A stretch of 64,000 nt of DNA. Source: Eleginops maclovinus. Its lineage: Eukaryota > Chordata > Actinopteri > Perciformes > Eleginopidae. Under the pieces are notes generated by a model that was given only the letters and a program-made list of their open reading frames with translations, was not told where the DNA came from and made no database searches. The stretch spans positions 16,580,600 to 16,644,599 of the forward strand of contig NC_086370.1 in NCBI RefSeq assembly GCF_036324505.1, in the 5' to 3' direction. A program made the translations under genes and the position numbers. Position 1 is the stretch's first letter, and the number at the start of each line of letters is the position of its first letter. This document shows positions 13,939-27,400 of this stretch, in pieces.

Positions 13939-16048
13939 AAATGAGGTTCTAACCTTGCAGAGACACACATAATGCTGCATTCAGGCGCTCTTTATGAAGT
14001 TATCAAGTTAAAAGTTTCTCACCAGGAAGTTGCCCTTGAATGGCAAAACAAAATTGTAAGCTGGCAAAGTTCCACAACACCAGTGTTTCCTGTATAAATT
14101 ATGAACTTCAAAAGATGATGAACGACACAGGCCAAATAAATAATATAAGTGCTAAATATCATAGTTGAGTTTATGCCAGCCTTAATGAAGTGGCTTAATC
14201 AAGGATATATTCACCGGTTAAAGATCACCAGCTGGGAAAAAACATTAGGAGTTTAACCCAAATCATGTAAAAGGCCCATAACAAAATGACATCAGGTACG
14301 TAGATATGGTGTCAACACATTTTTGGATGCATGAATAGTGCGGAAATGGACCTCTGATCGGCATTTGAAATACTATTTTGCTGTACACTCAAGACATTCA
14401 CAAGATATAATAAAGTACTGTTATAAAATAAAAGTGTGTTCATAGTGCGTTACTGTTTGTACGGTTGCATATTACCTTAAGCATTTCTACCCTCATCTCT
14501 CAATGTAGTCCTCCAGACTTTCTGGTCCTTCTTCCATTTCACGTGTCTCGATATTTTGGCCTGAATTGACCCCGGCTTTATAATTAGCTGTCCGTTCCAC
14601 TCTAGTTTTCTAAGGACAGTTTGCATTTTGCACTGTGAGAAATTGGTAGTTTGTTACATTTGTCTCTCTGTCTTTACTTGCACAGTTTTAGCATGATGTT
14701 TATGGTGAAGCCTGTAAATCTGACAGCTTGGTATTCCAATTGAAAAGTAAAAGAAGAAAAATTAGGAAGTGGGTCTCATGGCATGTGTTTCATCGCCGTC
14801 AGTCTACTCTGCTGCTTGAATATGAAGGATAGTAGGACTATGGGTTAATGATGCAGATGCAACAAGCAAAGGTGTTGGCTTGTGGATGAATGCTGACAGC
14901 CTGCATTATTAATGTGTATTCCCATGACAGCCCGATAACATGACAAAACAATCAGTATTTTGTTTTGACTGAATGTCCACTTGAGTTTATTAGCAGTGTT
15001 TTTCTGCTTTTATTTTTAAATGTTGTAATCTAGTTGTGTAGCGGCAGATGAGTCAATCTGTGGGGAGCTGTTTTTTACAAAAAATGTGAAATGTGAATCC
15101 TTTGTTTGCTTGCTGATGAACATTGGATTTGTAGATGAGAGGATTTTTATTTGTTATTATGTTGTAATTTAATTTGTAGTTAAGAATTAACATTTGCCTA
15201 ACACTGCTGATTGCAAATGATGGACACAACTGCAAAAAAACAAAAGGTTTAAACAAAACCAAAATGATCCTTGAAAAATCAGCGTGTGCACTATTTGAAC
15301 GTGTTGTACTTTGATGAACCCTTAAGTGTCCAAAAACAACAAACATTCACAAAAACCAATTTGGCAGATAACAATGCCTGCTGCTACCAGGATTGTCTCA
15401 TTAATCTACAAACAAAAACATGCCATCAAAACAATCTGAAAGAGCCTAGAATCACATACAAATGTAAAAAATATGTTGCCACAGAACACAATCCAGGGTT
15501 TGCAGAATGGTATTATATCTGGGTGTTGGATGAGTTGCACTGAGCCGGGGAAGATACAGTAGCTTGAGCATGGATATTTGGTGGCGTTTTTATTCTCTTT
15601 TCAGTTTCATTTGTCCTCTCTAGCATATCTTCACGGGTGTGTATTTTCTATAGTCCTAGCGAGTTTTCATTTTTCTAATTCTGCCCAGGGAGTGTGTGCA
15701 GATTTACAGTACAATATATCATCATATAGGCCTGTGCATGTTACATATAGTGGCTATGACAGATCGAAAACCAAAATCATTTCTCACATCACGCCATGCT
15801 GGGCAGTGTAGATTTTTGATTAACAGCTGTAATCGAACTTGAGCCCCTCTATCTGAGCCATTTCCCCTCGGCTGTCCAAAAAAAAGTACCACGTTGGATT
15901 TTGAGCTGTCTCTGACTTCAAAAGGGGCGAGATGGGAAAGAAGCAAGGAAGTGCAAATGGAGGCACATAGACAGAGAGAGGGTGGGGTAGGGTGGTGGGA
16001 ATGTACTTGAAAGAAAGACAGAGAGACCAAGAGAGATGGGGAGACCAA

Positions 16049-16266
<218 letters not shown>

Positions 16267-18447
16267 GGTGGGAGGAAAAGGGCTGTTGGTAGTAAGCAAT
16301 TGCCTGCCAATAGACCCCAAAGGTAAGGGGCAGAGAACAGTGCACCTTTGGTCAGGTTCTAAAGTGCTCATTTAAAAGAAGAAACTTGCTGAGCGTTTTA
16401 GGCTGCATCGACTTTTCTTTCAGTTTGTGAGCTAAGCCTAAAGGAAACCCACTGATAGTCAGAGTTAGCCCACATAGCCAATGTGTAAATGTTGGACAAA
16501 ATCCATAACAGGGAAGACATTTCTTTCCTCTGGCTTCTCTCTTGTCAGCATAAAATATAACGACAGTAAACTGATACAAGCATTACTTGTTTACGATGGC
16601 GGAGCAAGGAAGATTTCCTATCAGTTGACATTCCAAACACGTACTGGTTCGTTTTTAATTTGCTATGTTACACCGCTATAAATCTGCCCCAGCATCATAC
16701 TAATGCTAACAAGGAGAAAAGGGATTTGGATGAACTCGTGTCATGCAGGTTTTTATCTCTTCTCTAATCTAATCTATTCTTGTTGTTGTTTGCCATCAGC
16801 TCCTACTGGAACTAAACTTAATAAGAATACCACTAGATTGTTTTAAGCATGCATATATTCCTCCCACAATAATGTCTGACATCCAGGGCAGTAAAGAAGT
16901 CCTGAAGCTAGAAACCAGAAAATCAAGATCGTGTCCATAAGATGACTTACTGATACTGCTCCGGTGGAAACAGGGGTCACTTTGTAGATTCAGGAAACTG
17001 TAAGCTGTAACTTTAACATAAAACAATAGACAAAATATAAAATGTAAATGAGCTGCACAAATGTTCTTAGACAGAAATATCCCCCTAAAACTGCAGGAGG
17101 TGGCAGCAGATGAGCAAAGTTACCTTCCTTCTCCTCACTGGTTCTTTCTTAATTTCACTCTTTCACATACTGTAATGCAATTATGCAGGCTTCGCTGTCT
17201 ATGGAAGGCCTCATTATACACAAGTATGGGTTTCCAGATTTGAACTGCTTCACTCTTCGTTTGTCTTTAAAAATAGTCTCCATTTGGAAGATGAAATGTA
17301 AACCGCATTCGTGTCGCCCATGGGAAGAAAAAGACCCCTGCTACAGTTGGTGGCAAATGCTAACAACTGGGTTCAAAAGAGTTGAAATGTTGATTTAAGC
17401 AATTCAAACTACACTTCAGCATAACATTGCTGCCATCTCCTTTAAGAGGCAGATTTGGTATTTTTTAAAGAGGGTCAAATCATTTCTTCTTGATAGCAGA
17501 TGGTGTCTGCTCTCCAGTGGCAATAAACAAACATGTTCATTAGATGTGAACAGAGCAGCTTTATAATTGTATTAATAAACCTGTTGTTCATATTCATTGA
17601 TATATTTGAGTGAAATGGATTACAAACATTCAGAGCTATATACGTGCACGGCAGTATTCTCTCAGAGGTGATTAAAAATAAGTTATGCTTCCTTCAATCA
17701 TTTTTCCTTATGAAGATAAACGAATTCTGGGTGTTCTTCCTCTTCTTCATTTGGCACACAACAGGTATAACCAGCCTGCAAAGTTGTCAGTCCATCATAT
17801 GGTTGACAAAGATAGACAGTCACACATATTCCTGTCTGGGTATGTCAATTTTGAGTATGAATTTCACCCAGCGTGCATGTTTAAGTAGCATTGAGAAAAC
17901 TTGCAAACTCACAAACTTCACACCTGAAAAAAGAGACCCTGCTATCCACTGAAACACCACTAGTAATGATTATTTTGTTTGGGTTCAATGTGAACCTTGT
18001 TTTTGTCGTTTTAGCTGAGAGCAATCGCACATATTGACATTGCTAAAAATAGTTCCAACAATCGGAAACATGAGCAGTCAGATGTTATTTGTAAGACCTG
18101 AGACCAAAATTTCCTGTGATATAAGCAGTCCTGTCTCTTACAAATTATGTGTATAACCCAAACTTCGCTCGATCCTGACTCTTTGTTCTAGATGATGGAT
18201 CAGTCTTAATGGGAGGACAAAAACACATTATAAGTTGGGTATAAATTGGTATTACGATGGGCAGACAGATCCTTCTCAGAGGTGGAGAATCAAAGAATGG
18301 ACTGCCAAGCTAGAAAGAAGGTAAAGCATTCTCAAAGATTTCCTTAAAATGGTTTGTAAGATTAGTTGTATATATATATATACATAAAAGGAGCAAATAG
18401 TTGACATTTTGAGGGACTCCTGCATTGGTCAAAGCATCATTAATGTT
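16267..18447. other. Intergenic DNA, no gene seen
   Basis: No recognisable coding, RNA or mobile sequence between the GT microsatellite and SINE copy 3. Confidence 0.6.
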
Positions 18448-18452
18448 TAGAG

Positions 18453-18777
18453 TCCAGCAGTGGCTCAGTCAGTAGGGGCTTGGACTGGGAATCGTAAGGT
18501 CGCCGGTTCAAGTCCCCAAGCAGACTTGAAAATATGGAAAGTGGACTGCTACTTGGAGAGGTCCCAGTTCACCTCCTAGGCCCTGCTGTGGTGCCCTTGA
18601 GCAAGGCACCGGACACCTCCAATCCCCCCTCCCCATTGCTCCCCGGGCGCTGCACAATAGCTGCCCACTGCTCCTAGTACTAGGATGGGTTAAATTCAGA
18701 GGACCAATTTCACTGTGTGTGCTCTGCTGTGTGCATGTATGTGACTAATAAAGAGGGTTTCATCCTCTGATTCTATC
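18453..18777 (+). mobile_element. Same SINE family, copy 3, with target-site duplication
   Basis: Full-length copy, nearly identical to copy 1, with the same A- and B-box head, central domain and CTAATAAAGAGGGTTTC end. TAGAGTC occurs on both sides (18448-18454 and 18778-18784) and is a likely 7-bp target-site duplication. The close match of copies 1 and 3 suggests fairly recent activity. Confidence 0.87.
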
Positions 18778-18784
18778 TAGAGTC

Positions 18785-21537
18785 TTATATGCATGAACAG
18801 AAGTATGTAATGGCAGTATTTGAGCACTCGTTTTCACAACCGAGGCCGTATTTAGGGTGTTGAGTTGGTATGTTTATTTTGTACAGGGAAAATGAATAAG
18901 AAATAAATGATGTGCCTTAAATATAGTAATCGTTTGTTTTGCCAATAATATAATATGCAATGTTCATTGTAGCAACTGATTTTGATATAGTATTTGTCTT
19001 TCTACAAAAAAAACCCTGTTCGTTTTATTCAACTAAAGATATTGTTTTCCTCAGGGAACTTTTAGCCCCATTTTGTTATGCATTTTTAATATGTTTTATG
19101 AGCGTTCTCAGGCTACAGCTGTTGCCATCTTCATTGTGTACTTTTACTCTGGTTAGGGTGTCCTCCTCTTCTCTTGTTACTTTTTAGGTGAGTGGAAAGA
19201 CCATGTTTACTTGTTCTCACACACTGTCCATGTTGATCTCCTCACTATAACTCTAGCTGTTTGAACAGTAGCTTTCTCTCTCCCTATTGTTTGTGTTCAC
19301 CTAGCATTACTTAAGCTACATGTGCTCTCCATTCAGAGTCTGGACTCGTTCACTAAACTACTGTTCATTGTCTGGGCTTAGCCTGACAGGAGAAGCTAAA
19401 TCGTCACGCAGTGATATTTCTTACGCTTACGTCTAGAGGAAGATTTAGATGGCTGACTGAACTCATTTATCCTGGCATTACTCATTCCTTCCAATAGCAA
19501 CACCAAAGATAGCAGATTGAAACTAATGTTGAGGCTATATCCACATTCACAGCCCTTGAGTAATGTAACAATAATGTAGGCTGACCTTTTCATAGATGTC
19601 GACGTGCTAGCCTGCACGTTTTCCTATTTTGTCCCAACCGTTTAGTTGCAACCTCATGTCTAATTTTAAGGGTATTGAAGTTAAATTTAAACCCCAAATC
19701 TTCCAAATTTTCCAATGAACTGGGAACGTTATATAACATCATTGTCAAATACAGAAAATTAATGAATGCAGGATGCGTGCTATATTGGATAGTGCAAGAA
19801 GCAGCAGTAAGGGCTGGCAGCATTTTGCAAATTGTTACCGTTCTGTACTAAACATGCAGTTAGCTGTGAGCTGCTAGCTCATTCATCGTCATTTTGAAAG
19901 CCGTAGAAGCAGTCCCTGAATCAAGGATATGCTCTGAATTTTTTATTGAGAACCTTTAACCAAGATCAGAGTCCTCCCCTAAGCTTAACCAAATGCTGAG
20001 TGACTAACATAACCATAAAAAACAGTTTATCATGCATAATTGCTAATGGCATATATTGTATTGCACTTTAGGGAATTCCGGTGCAATTCCTTTGTCAGTG
20101 AACATTTTACTGATATAATCACTATGAACATTTCGTGACTTTGCAGATACATTCATTAACATAATTGTCTCATTATGTTGTAAGAACACCTAATTCTGGT
20201 AAGATCACGTTCCTTCATAAACCTTTTGCTGTTTTATAATTAGGTGTATATAATGTTAGTTTCAGGAACCATGATTGCAACCAGGGATGTTTTAGGGTGT
20301 GCTTAATTAGTACCTAAATACAATTTCGTACTAAATAATAATATACCAAAACTGTTGGCTTACAACCTGTGTGAACATCTAATTATTTGTGATTCTCTAC
20401 ATCTTGTAGGAATGTCTCTCCGGGTACAGCAGTTACTTTAAGTCCATTTTCCTCACAACAGAGAGACACAATGGCCAAATTAGGACAATCAAAGTTGTAC
20501 TGGAACTGGAAATATCCTTTGTATAATATGGATCATCTTAAAGAATATGGATGGGGGAACAAGATGTATAATTGACCCAGTACATCTGAGCAAATCCTTC
20601 AAGCTGTTGCATTACAGTCTTGTGTGAAAGATGAACTGCAGCCGGGGGAGATCTAGTAAATTGTATTGATATCTCGACAGACATGTCCCTGTGTTCATCA
20701 TGTACGGGTAAAAGGCTCCAGAACAAAGACATCAAAGAGATAATAGTAATCCAGTGACTCACCAATGAGGATTGTTGTATTTTCAGTGACAGGGCCAGTT
20801 TATTGCAGTGGCAAACTGTCCTAACTACTCCTCCCACTGTGATTTTAAAATGCCTTTCTCTCATCTAGACAATGAAGGAGGTACAAAATAAGTGTTTTGT
20901 CATCTGCAATAAAAGAAAGTTTCTCTCTTTTAATGGCATGGGTATAACCGGGCAGGAGTGCACCTTGCTGTTCATCTCCTGCATGCGAGTGTGAGCTGTC
21001 TGGGTGATGGCCATTATGGTTCCTGCTGCTGCCTATGCGTCTGCTCCGCCGGGATCACTGAAGTGTTGGAACTAACAAGCTTGGGATGCAGACAGCGGAT
21101 GCACAAATGGGATTTTGTCCTGAAAGCTTTAGAGTTTGCTCCCTGTCTTCAGTAGAAACAGGAGAGAGGATGGGGCCGTTTGCAGGGACTGTCTGAATTA
21201 TGCGCCACCAGAATGAGATGATTACATCTGATAATCTTGCTAATGATCTACACTGGGGAGGAGCGCACATAAAATTGAATGAGCAACACCGATGTACACA
21301 GTTTTCAGTCTCACCCTCTCATCTCTCTTATTCTCTTATTCTCTTTCACAATGTTCAAATGTATGCAGAATGGGAGATCTTCTCCACCCAGGAAAATATG
21401 CAATATTCCTTTAAGAACACAGCTTGTTGGGTATATACACCCAAACTAAGACATTCAAAATCTTCCCCCCAGATATTTCTGTAGAAATAAACACGCAGAC
21501 CTTTCTTGCTGTATCTCCCACACGTACACGTACACGT

Positions 21538-21612
<75 letters not shown>

Positions 21613-23577
21613 CCCAAATACACAAACACGCTGAAATACCCACAATGCTCTTTCAGGCCAAGGTTAGTACAGATTAAAGACGTGTCATTGATGGAGGAGG
21701 CTCCTCCTTCCTCCCCAGACTGTCACAGTGTGTTTCGGAACAACCCACTTCATTTTACCAGCATAATGGGTAAACAGAGTGTGATCAGTCCAATTACCCC
21801 CTCATTGCATAGGCGTTCTGGCGGGGATGGCCTGTAGAGAGAGTGAGCTGTCTGGCGTGCGGCATAGTTGCAACAGTAGCACCTGCTGCCCGCAGCCCTC
21901 ACTTGTATGAATCTCAATTTGTTTGTACAGCCGTGCCAAAGAACAGCTACCAAGACGTTACCCCTCTGAGAAGGATGGCAGCTGGCTCGCCTTCTGATTG
22001 CTGTTTTCACTGCACTGTCTGAGGATGTGTGCAAGATCAGAAGGTGCTGCTCTCAGCAATGAACTCATGTCAATGTCAGTCTTTCCAGTGGGTTCTTTTG
22101 TGCTTAGGTCCTCACTGTGCAGCTTTCAAGGACGGGTAAATGTCTTATCCCCCACACTACAGCAGGTTTTACAGCTCAGTAGATGCATGATTTTGCTGCC
22201 AAGAGTTCATCCACAGTAGGCCAACGGTAAAGAAGCAGCAGTCCTTAATATGAATTCTGAAAATGTAAGTTATACCAGGTTTCACACACGGTGTTCACTG
22301 TGCACACTCATATGAAGCGTAGCAGAGCAGCACATTAAAAGTCCCCTCTTCACTTTTACAGTTTCTCTCACGACATACAGTCAGGACTACTTGACATGTT
22401 CATGCAAGTGTGGAAGTATGTGGAGAGGAGTTTCTCCAGGTCCATGAATGGTTTAACCTTGACATAAAGGGAAAATTGCTATCGCTTTACCTTAAAATGT
22501 ATAAAACGTCTGCCCTCACATTACAAGGACATATCAGTATACCCTTTTTTTATCCTGTTCATGTGATTGAAAGATGTGTTGGTTGTTCATATATGGAAAT
22601 CCTTCTCTTGATGAATCTCCCTCGGTCTGCTCTCTGGAAGCTAAAAGCAAACATATCTATCGCGTGTATCAGCTTTATTTTCACCAAGAATCATGATACA
22701 TTTACTGAGTAAAAAAAGTTTCTTTTTTATAATCACAAAGACTAATTTCTGTAACAACTGACAGAGAGCTCTGTCAGCAGGAAATAGAAATTGCCTTTCA
22801 GGATTCATTTGGCTCCACTAATTGAAACTAATACCTTTCAAATAGCATATTGATTCAGAGAAAGTACAATTTTTCCTATGTGCACAGCAAAAAATGAATG
22901 AATAATACAAAATGTAAAAGAACCAAGAACAAAAAAACAGAGTTGTAATAGGTTTATTGGCTGTGTGGTACCACAAGTCAAGGAGATGACAGCAAACCTA
23001 TCATAGTATGACTTCAAAGCTCCTCTTCGTTTCCTGGGCTGTTGTGCAGTACACGGCCTGAGGTGCGTTGTATTAGTGCCCTAATTAAAATTAAAAAAGT
23101 CTTCGAGTGTCAAGAGAAATACTCTCACAGTAGAAAACCCCTGCACATCAAACGATATCAGTAGCACGTTTGGATCTTTATAAGGAAGTCCAACTGAATT
23201 TCCCCGAAAGGTACTCTCACACATGAGCATGCACACAGTTGACAGGTGAATCCGGAGTTGATTTATGCAAGTAAATGATGTTTTCGTTTCGTTTCTGAGG
23301 CAAAAAATGTTGCCACAGTGTGAACACAACACTGTTCTGCAAACCACAAATTAGCCATATTTTGCTGTCAACGAGTCCCAATACATGTAGTGGCATTTTG
23401 GATAACTTTATTAGCGTTACAAAAATAAATTAGCCTCTACGAAGTTGTTGAATAAAAACTCTTACGTAAAATAACGTAAACAATATCGTGGATTTTATAA
23501 AATGATTTCAGCATTTTAAAACCATCTTCCCCAAAACATCTTCATGAACAATGAGCTGAAATCGTTCCTGCAGTCAC
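18785..23577. other. Upstream flank of sorcs3, no gene seen
   Basis: Holds the compound CA microsatellite. It would be the natural place for a non-coding 5' exon and promoter-proximal elements of sorcs3, but none can be pinpointed. Confidence 0.55.
21519..21609. repeat. Compound (ACACGT)n / (CA)n microsatellite
   Basis: Repeats of ACACGT (21519-21542) lead into a perfect CA run to 21609. Open frames across it are artefacts. Confidence 0.98.
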
Positions 23578-23640
23578 TCTCCGTCGGCGCGTTTGCCTGA
23601 TGCGCAGCGCCTCCCCAACTGGTCCCTCACTTTGACAAAT
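23578..23640 (+). promoter_or_regulatory. Small CpG-rich patch upstream of sorcs3 exon 1, possible promoter or 5' UTR
   Basis: A short GC-rich segment (GTCGGCGCG, GATGCGCAGCGCC) in otherwise AT-rich DNA, about 150 bases before the start codon. No clear TATA box accompanies it. Its position suits promoter or 5' UTR sequence, but nothing else supports the call. Confidence 0.25.
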
Positions 23641-23736
23641 TCCTGGACGTGAGCGGGTCTGCTGGATGGCTTCTTGCTCGTAAAAATGATACCCTGAATG
23701 TTGTCGAAGTTGCCACATCTGTTTTCTCTCCTCTGT

Positions 23737-23749
23737 TTTACTGTTTCAG
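23737..23749 (+). promoter_or_regulatory. Strong 3' splice-site-like sequence just upstream of the sorcs3 start codon
   Basis: A pyrimidine-rich run (about 23720-23747) ends in TTTCAG, 15 bases before the ATG at 23764. It looks like a true acceptor and would remove the weak upstream ATG at 23698. If used, the start codon lies in the second exon and a non-coding 5' exon sits further upstream. This is inference from the motif alone. Confidence 0.4.
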
Positions 23750-23763
23750 TTTGGAAGAACACA

Positions 23764-24459
23764 ATGGGACTGTGGTCATTTTGGAGTGTTTCCCTTTTTG
23801 CTTTCGTATTTCTGAACCCCTTGCACTCTAAGTTTGTGGCTCAAGCGGAAATAACTTCTCTGAAAACAAACGACAGATTTTATCGCCTGGAGGTTAATCA
23901 ACTGGAAGCACTTGTAACCCGAGAATCAACGGAGGTCAAAGTCGACAATAGTACTAAAGTTTTGAGTGCTTTTCAATCGAGAGAAGTCGGTGCTTTGGAG
24001 GCATACAATGGCAAGCAAGTGGAGAAAGAAACTCAGAGAGGACTTGAAAACGAGGCACTGATCGGAAACAAAACGGCACCAATCTGTCTCACCAGTCTCA
24101 CAATACCTGGTCAAAAGTGCGTTAACATTTCCGAGGACTACCAAGGACGAATTACAGCGAATATAGTGTTAGGAAAATCATTCCCTGACACGAGAAAAAG
24201 AGTAAAAAGGGGGTTAAGTACACCATACACCGATCATGTGGATAGGAATATTCATGGAGAAGCGCAGTCCAGAGAGAGGTTTGTGGAGACGGTCCAAGGT
24301 GTTTCGAGCTCCCGACCCGAGTATCGGCGCACTGGGGAGGAAGGCAGAGGGTCTAACCCGAGGCAAAGTGAGCCGAACCTAGACACGTCCACTTTTGCTC
24401 TATCGGGGGACTCTGCGCACAACCAGGCGATGGTGCATTGGTCCGGACACAACAGCAGC
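23764..24459 (+). CDS. sorcs3: sorcs3 coding exon 1: signal peptide, propeptide, start of Vps10p domain
   Basis: Encodes residues 1-232. The chosen ATG has A at -3 and G at +4 and begins a typical signal peptide (hydrophobic 3-20, likely cleavage after A28). An in-frame TGA at 23695 directly precedes an upstream ATG at 23698, whose context is weak (T at -3). The propeptide has two Cys in the ICLTSL...QKC stretch, three N-glycosylation sequons and the furin site RVKR at residues 146-149. The end, MVHWSGHNSS, is the conserved start of the SorCS propeller. Donor AGC|GTGAGT, phase 0. The propeptide is much less conserved than the rest, so its identity rests on position and architecture. Confidence 0.93.
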
Positions 24460-27400
24460 GTGAGTTTCAGTTTTACAAAAACAATTCACACCATAAAAGG
24501 TTTAAGAAAACACGGAATTTCCCCACACAATGCACAACGCTATTTGTGTCATAAATGCAGATTTAAAACATACAACAGATTTGAATGAAACTCACATTTT
24601 ACGCACAGCTTTTTTATGCACGTATATCGGGAATTCCCAACTCCAAAGCACTTATTTCAGTCCCAAAGAGTTTTTATACGTTTATTCAGTTGTGCATTTT
24701 CAGTTTTCACCTTCACTTATATATTTATTGTAATTGCATACACAGAGGTTTGTACATAGAGGATTGCGCGCTTGTTTGTGTGGACGCCTGATGGATATGA
24801 CTGTGCACTTGCAGGATTCCCTCCTTTTGCTTTATTTCAACACTTTTTTTTCCGCCTGAACTTTGAATTAACAGTTTGCCCTGCAGGTGCATTTATGTGA
24901 CACAGCTATGGGAAGGTGCAGGTATTTAGGCAGCAATCATAGTGCATTAATTATGTATGAAATAATCAAGTGACGTCTCTCAGGAAGGTGCTGTAGCTAG
25001 AATTAATAGGGATTGTGTCCACCCTATGATGCTGATGAGACAGATTCTGACCTTTTGCCAAATGCACCAGGCTTTTGTCATTGACATTTGACTCACACTT
25101 TGTTGGGAGTTGTTTAATTGCCTGGATAAATGTTTGTTTCTGAAATGCTTCCAACCTTTGCACTTCCAAATAGGTTGATGGGAATGTGCAGAACTTAAAT
25201 GGATGACAGGACATTGCAGCAACCATCCAGATAACCCCTCAGCCCCTCCCTCTTACACATAGACAGACACACACACACACACATGCACACCATTGTACTA
25301 AAACAAAGACAAAGCCATGGAGATGTTATCTTCTACTTTACATATGAAGCCTGAACAAGTGTTGGTAAGCTCCAGCATTTATCAGGTACAAAGATCTTAA
25401 AACTACTAACAGCCTCGTACAAAAGAAAGGAGCTGCTCTGCCTTTTCACTGCAGGTAATTCAGATCACCTCAGTTTTGGGCAAAAGGGAGTGTGGCAGCA
25501 ACATGAATCTGGGAACACATCAGAAGATTGTTGTGTCCCAGAAACACTGTGATTATTCATACATTATCCAAAAATACAGATATCTAATTGGATGCCTTAT
25601 TTAATTCAACACCCTCCTTTGTGCTATCTGGTACATTTTCTTTCTGGTAACCTACGCATGTCATTATGTTTGTCAGACATTGGCTGTGTGATGCATTACT
25701 GTGGACAGTCTCTATGGAAATACACCAGAAATGCAGATAATCAATTCTGTATTGTGAAATATGTTGTTTGTTTGAGATGTCTTCACCAATGATGGCCTTT
25801 AGCTCTGCCGGACACTGTTCACTGGATCATCACTGATGGGCTTGTCACTGCAGCGAGTCAACATACAAGATTTATACAGTCTGAACCCCTCTCCCAAAAG
25901 TATGAGGAGAACTGCCAGGTTTAAATTGATGGCATTTTATGACTGGATGTTAGAGCTCAGACTATACTAGATGTAAATTACCAATAATAAATTCAATCTA
26001 AGAGGACTATTTGAAGGAAAATTACTTAGTTCCTGTGGTGTGGGGTAGCTCTATCAAATATTCACTTCAAGACTTTCCTGTGATCTGTCCAGGATGTAAA
26101 ATCCCATGGGGAATTAAATGAGAAAAATGTAGAAGGTGATGGTGAACGTGCCAGGAGGGGGTCTTCGGAGTTCACATTTGATAAAGAAATTCATCGTGTA
26201 AATCCTCAAATCTGTCACCAAATCAGTCCTCCCACAACTATTATTTGATTTCTGTGATTGTCTGAGACATGAAAGCCTGAAGTCATAGCTCTCTGGGTTT
26301 TGACTTTAGAAGAGATAACATTGATTGGACTCAGCCATGGGAATAAAACATAGGCTGTGCAGATTTCTTTTTTAATGGATGCTTCTTAACTACATGTAGT
26401 ATTGATTGACTGCATGTTTTCCACATCTTAAATCTGCCCTGAATGTGAATGGGAAAGCAGATATAAAGATTAATGATTTATAATGATGTTTTTCCATAAA
26501 TATCAGCAAAAACAGAAAATAAACTAATTAAAAATACTAATAAATACACTTGGCTGGTGAGGTCCTTTTATAGTAAATCAATATTTCAGTCTTTTTGCCT
26601 CACATGAGTGTTCAAGCTGTGATACCATGTTGGTTATCTTTTTAAGCAGTCATCGCAGCACATCCTACACTCAAGGGATGCAGAGTCCCCCCTGCTACCC
26701 CCCTGAAGGCAAAAAGTCTTAGTGTGCAAGCCAGCTGGTGATCAGTGTTATTGGCAGCCAAATGATTTTAGGCTCCTGATTGACCAAGCTCCTCAGACAG
26801 CTCACAAAGTAGGACGCTATGTTGAAGCTGAGGACAGTTAATGAGCGTCTTTATTGACATCACATCCCCCGAGCTTCTGCTGCAGAAATGATCCTGTATG
26901 TTGTTGTAACTAAGGTCCGCCTACCATGAGAATTTCGGTCATTTTTATTGGCTTTCTATTAAAAACTGGCTCTGAGAGAAGCTGCCATCAATGAGGCCAG
27001 CTGTTTTTCCTGGCTAAAGAGTGAATCTCATTGTTGTTTTTGTCCGAGGTTCCAAGAGTCAAACGGATCTGTGAGCTCTGTAATGTCGTCGTTTTCTGCT
27101 GCGACTGACTGGGAATCAGACATGCCTCCTGGGCCGTGTTGTCCGCTTGCTTAATCAGAAAGAAGTGGTTATTGTTGCACATAATCTCATCGGTATAAAT
27201 AGACGATAAAAAAGAGGAAATGGCATGGCCCAAGGGGACACTTGTGTTTAAAATCGGTTCATTAGATAGACATCCATTCCGTTTAACATGCCAGAGCTGG
27301 TTGCATGGAAACTCCTTGATCCATACAATCAAATGGAATCGGTTCCCAATTCACAGAGGCATTTGACCAGAGTTTGAGGGTGATGCAGGATGATGAAACA

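Noticed and set aside
21355..21837. Open frames of 60-137 codons around the CA microsatellite
   Set aside because: Same cause: low-complexity repeat with short unrelated ends.
23698..23763. Upstream in-frame ATG adding 22 residues to the sorcs3 N-terminus
   Set aside because: Its context is weak (T at -3 and +4), it would bury the signal peptide behind extra residues, and it would be spliced out if the acceptor at 23749 is used.
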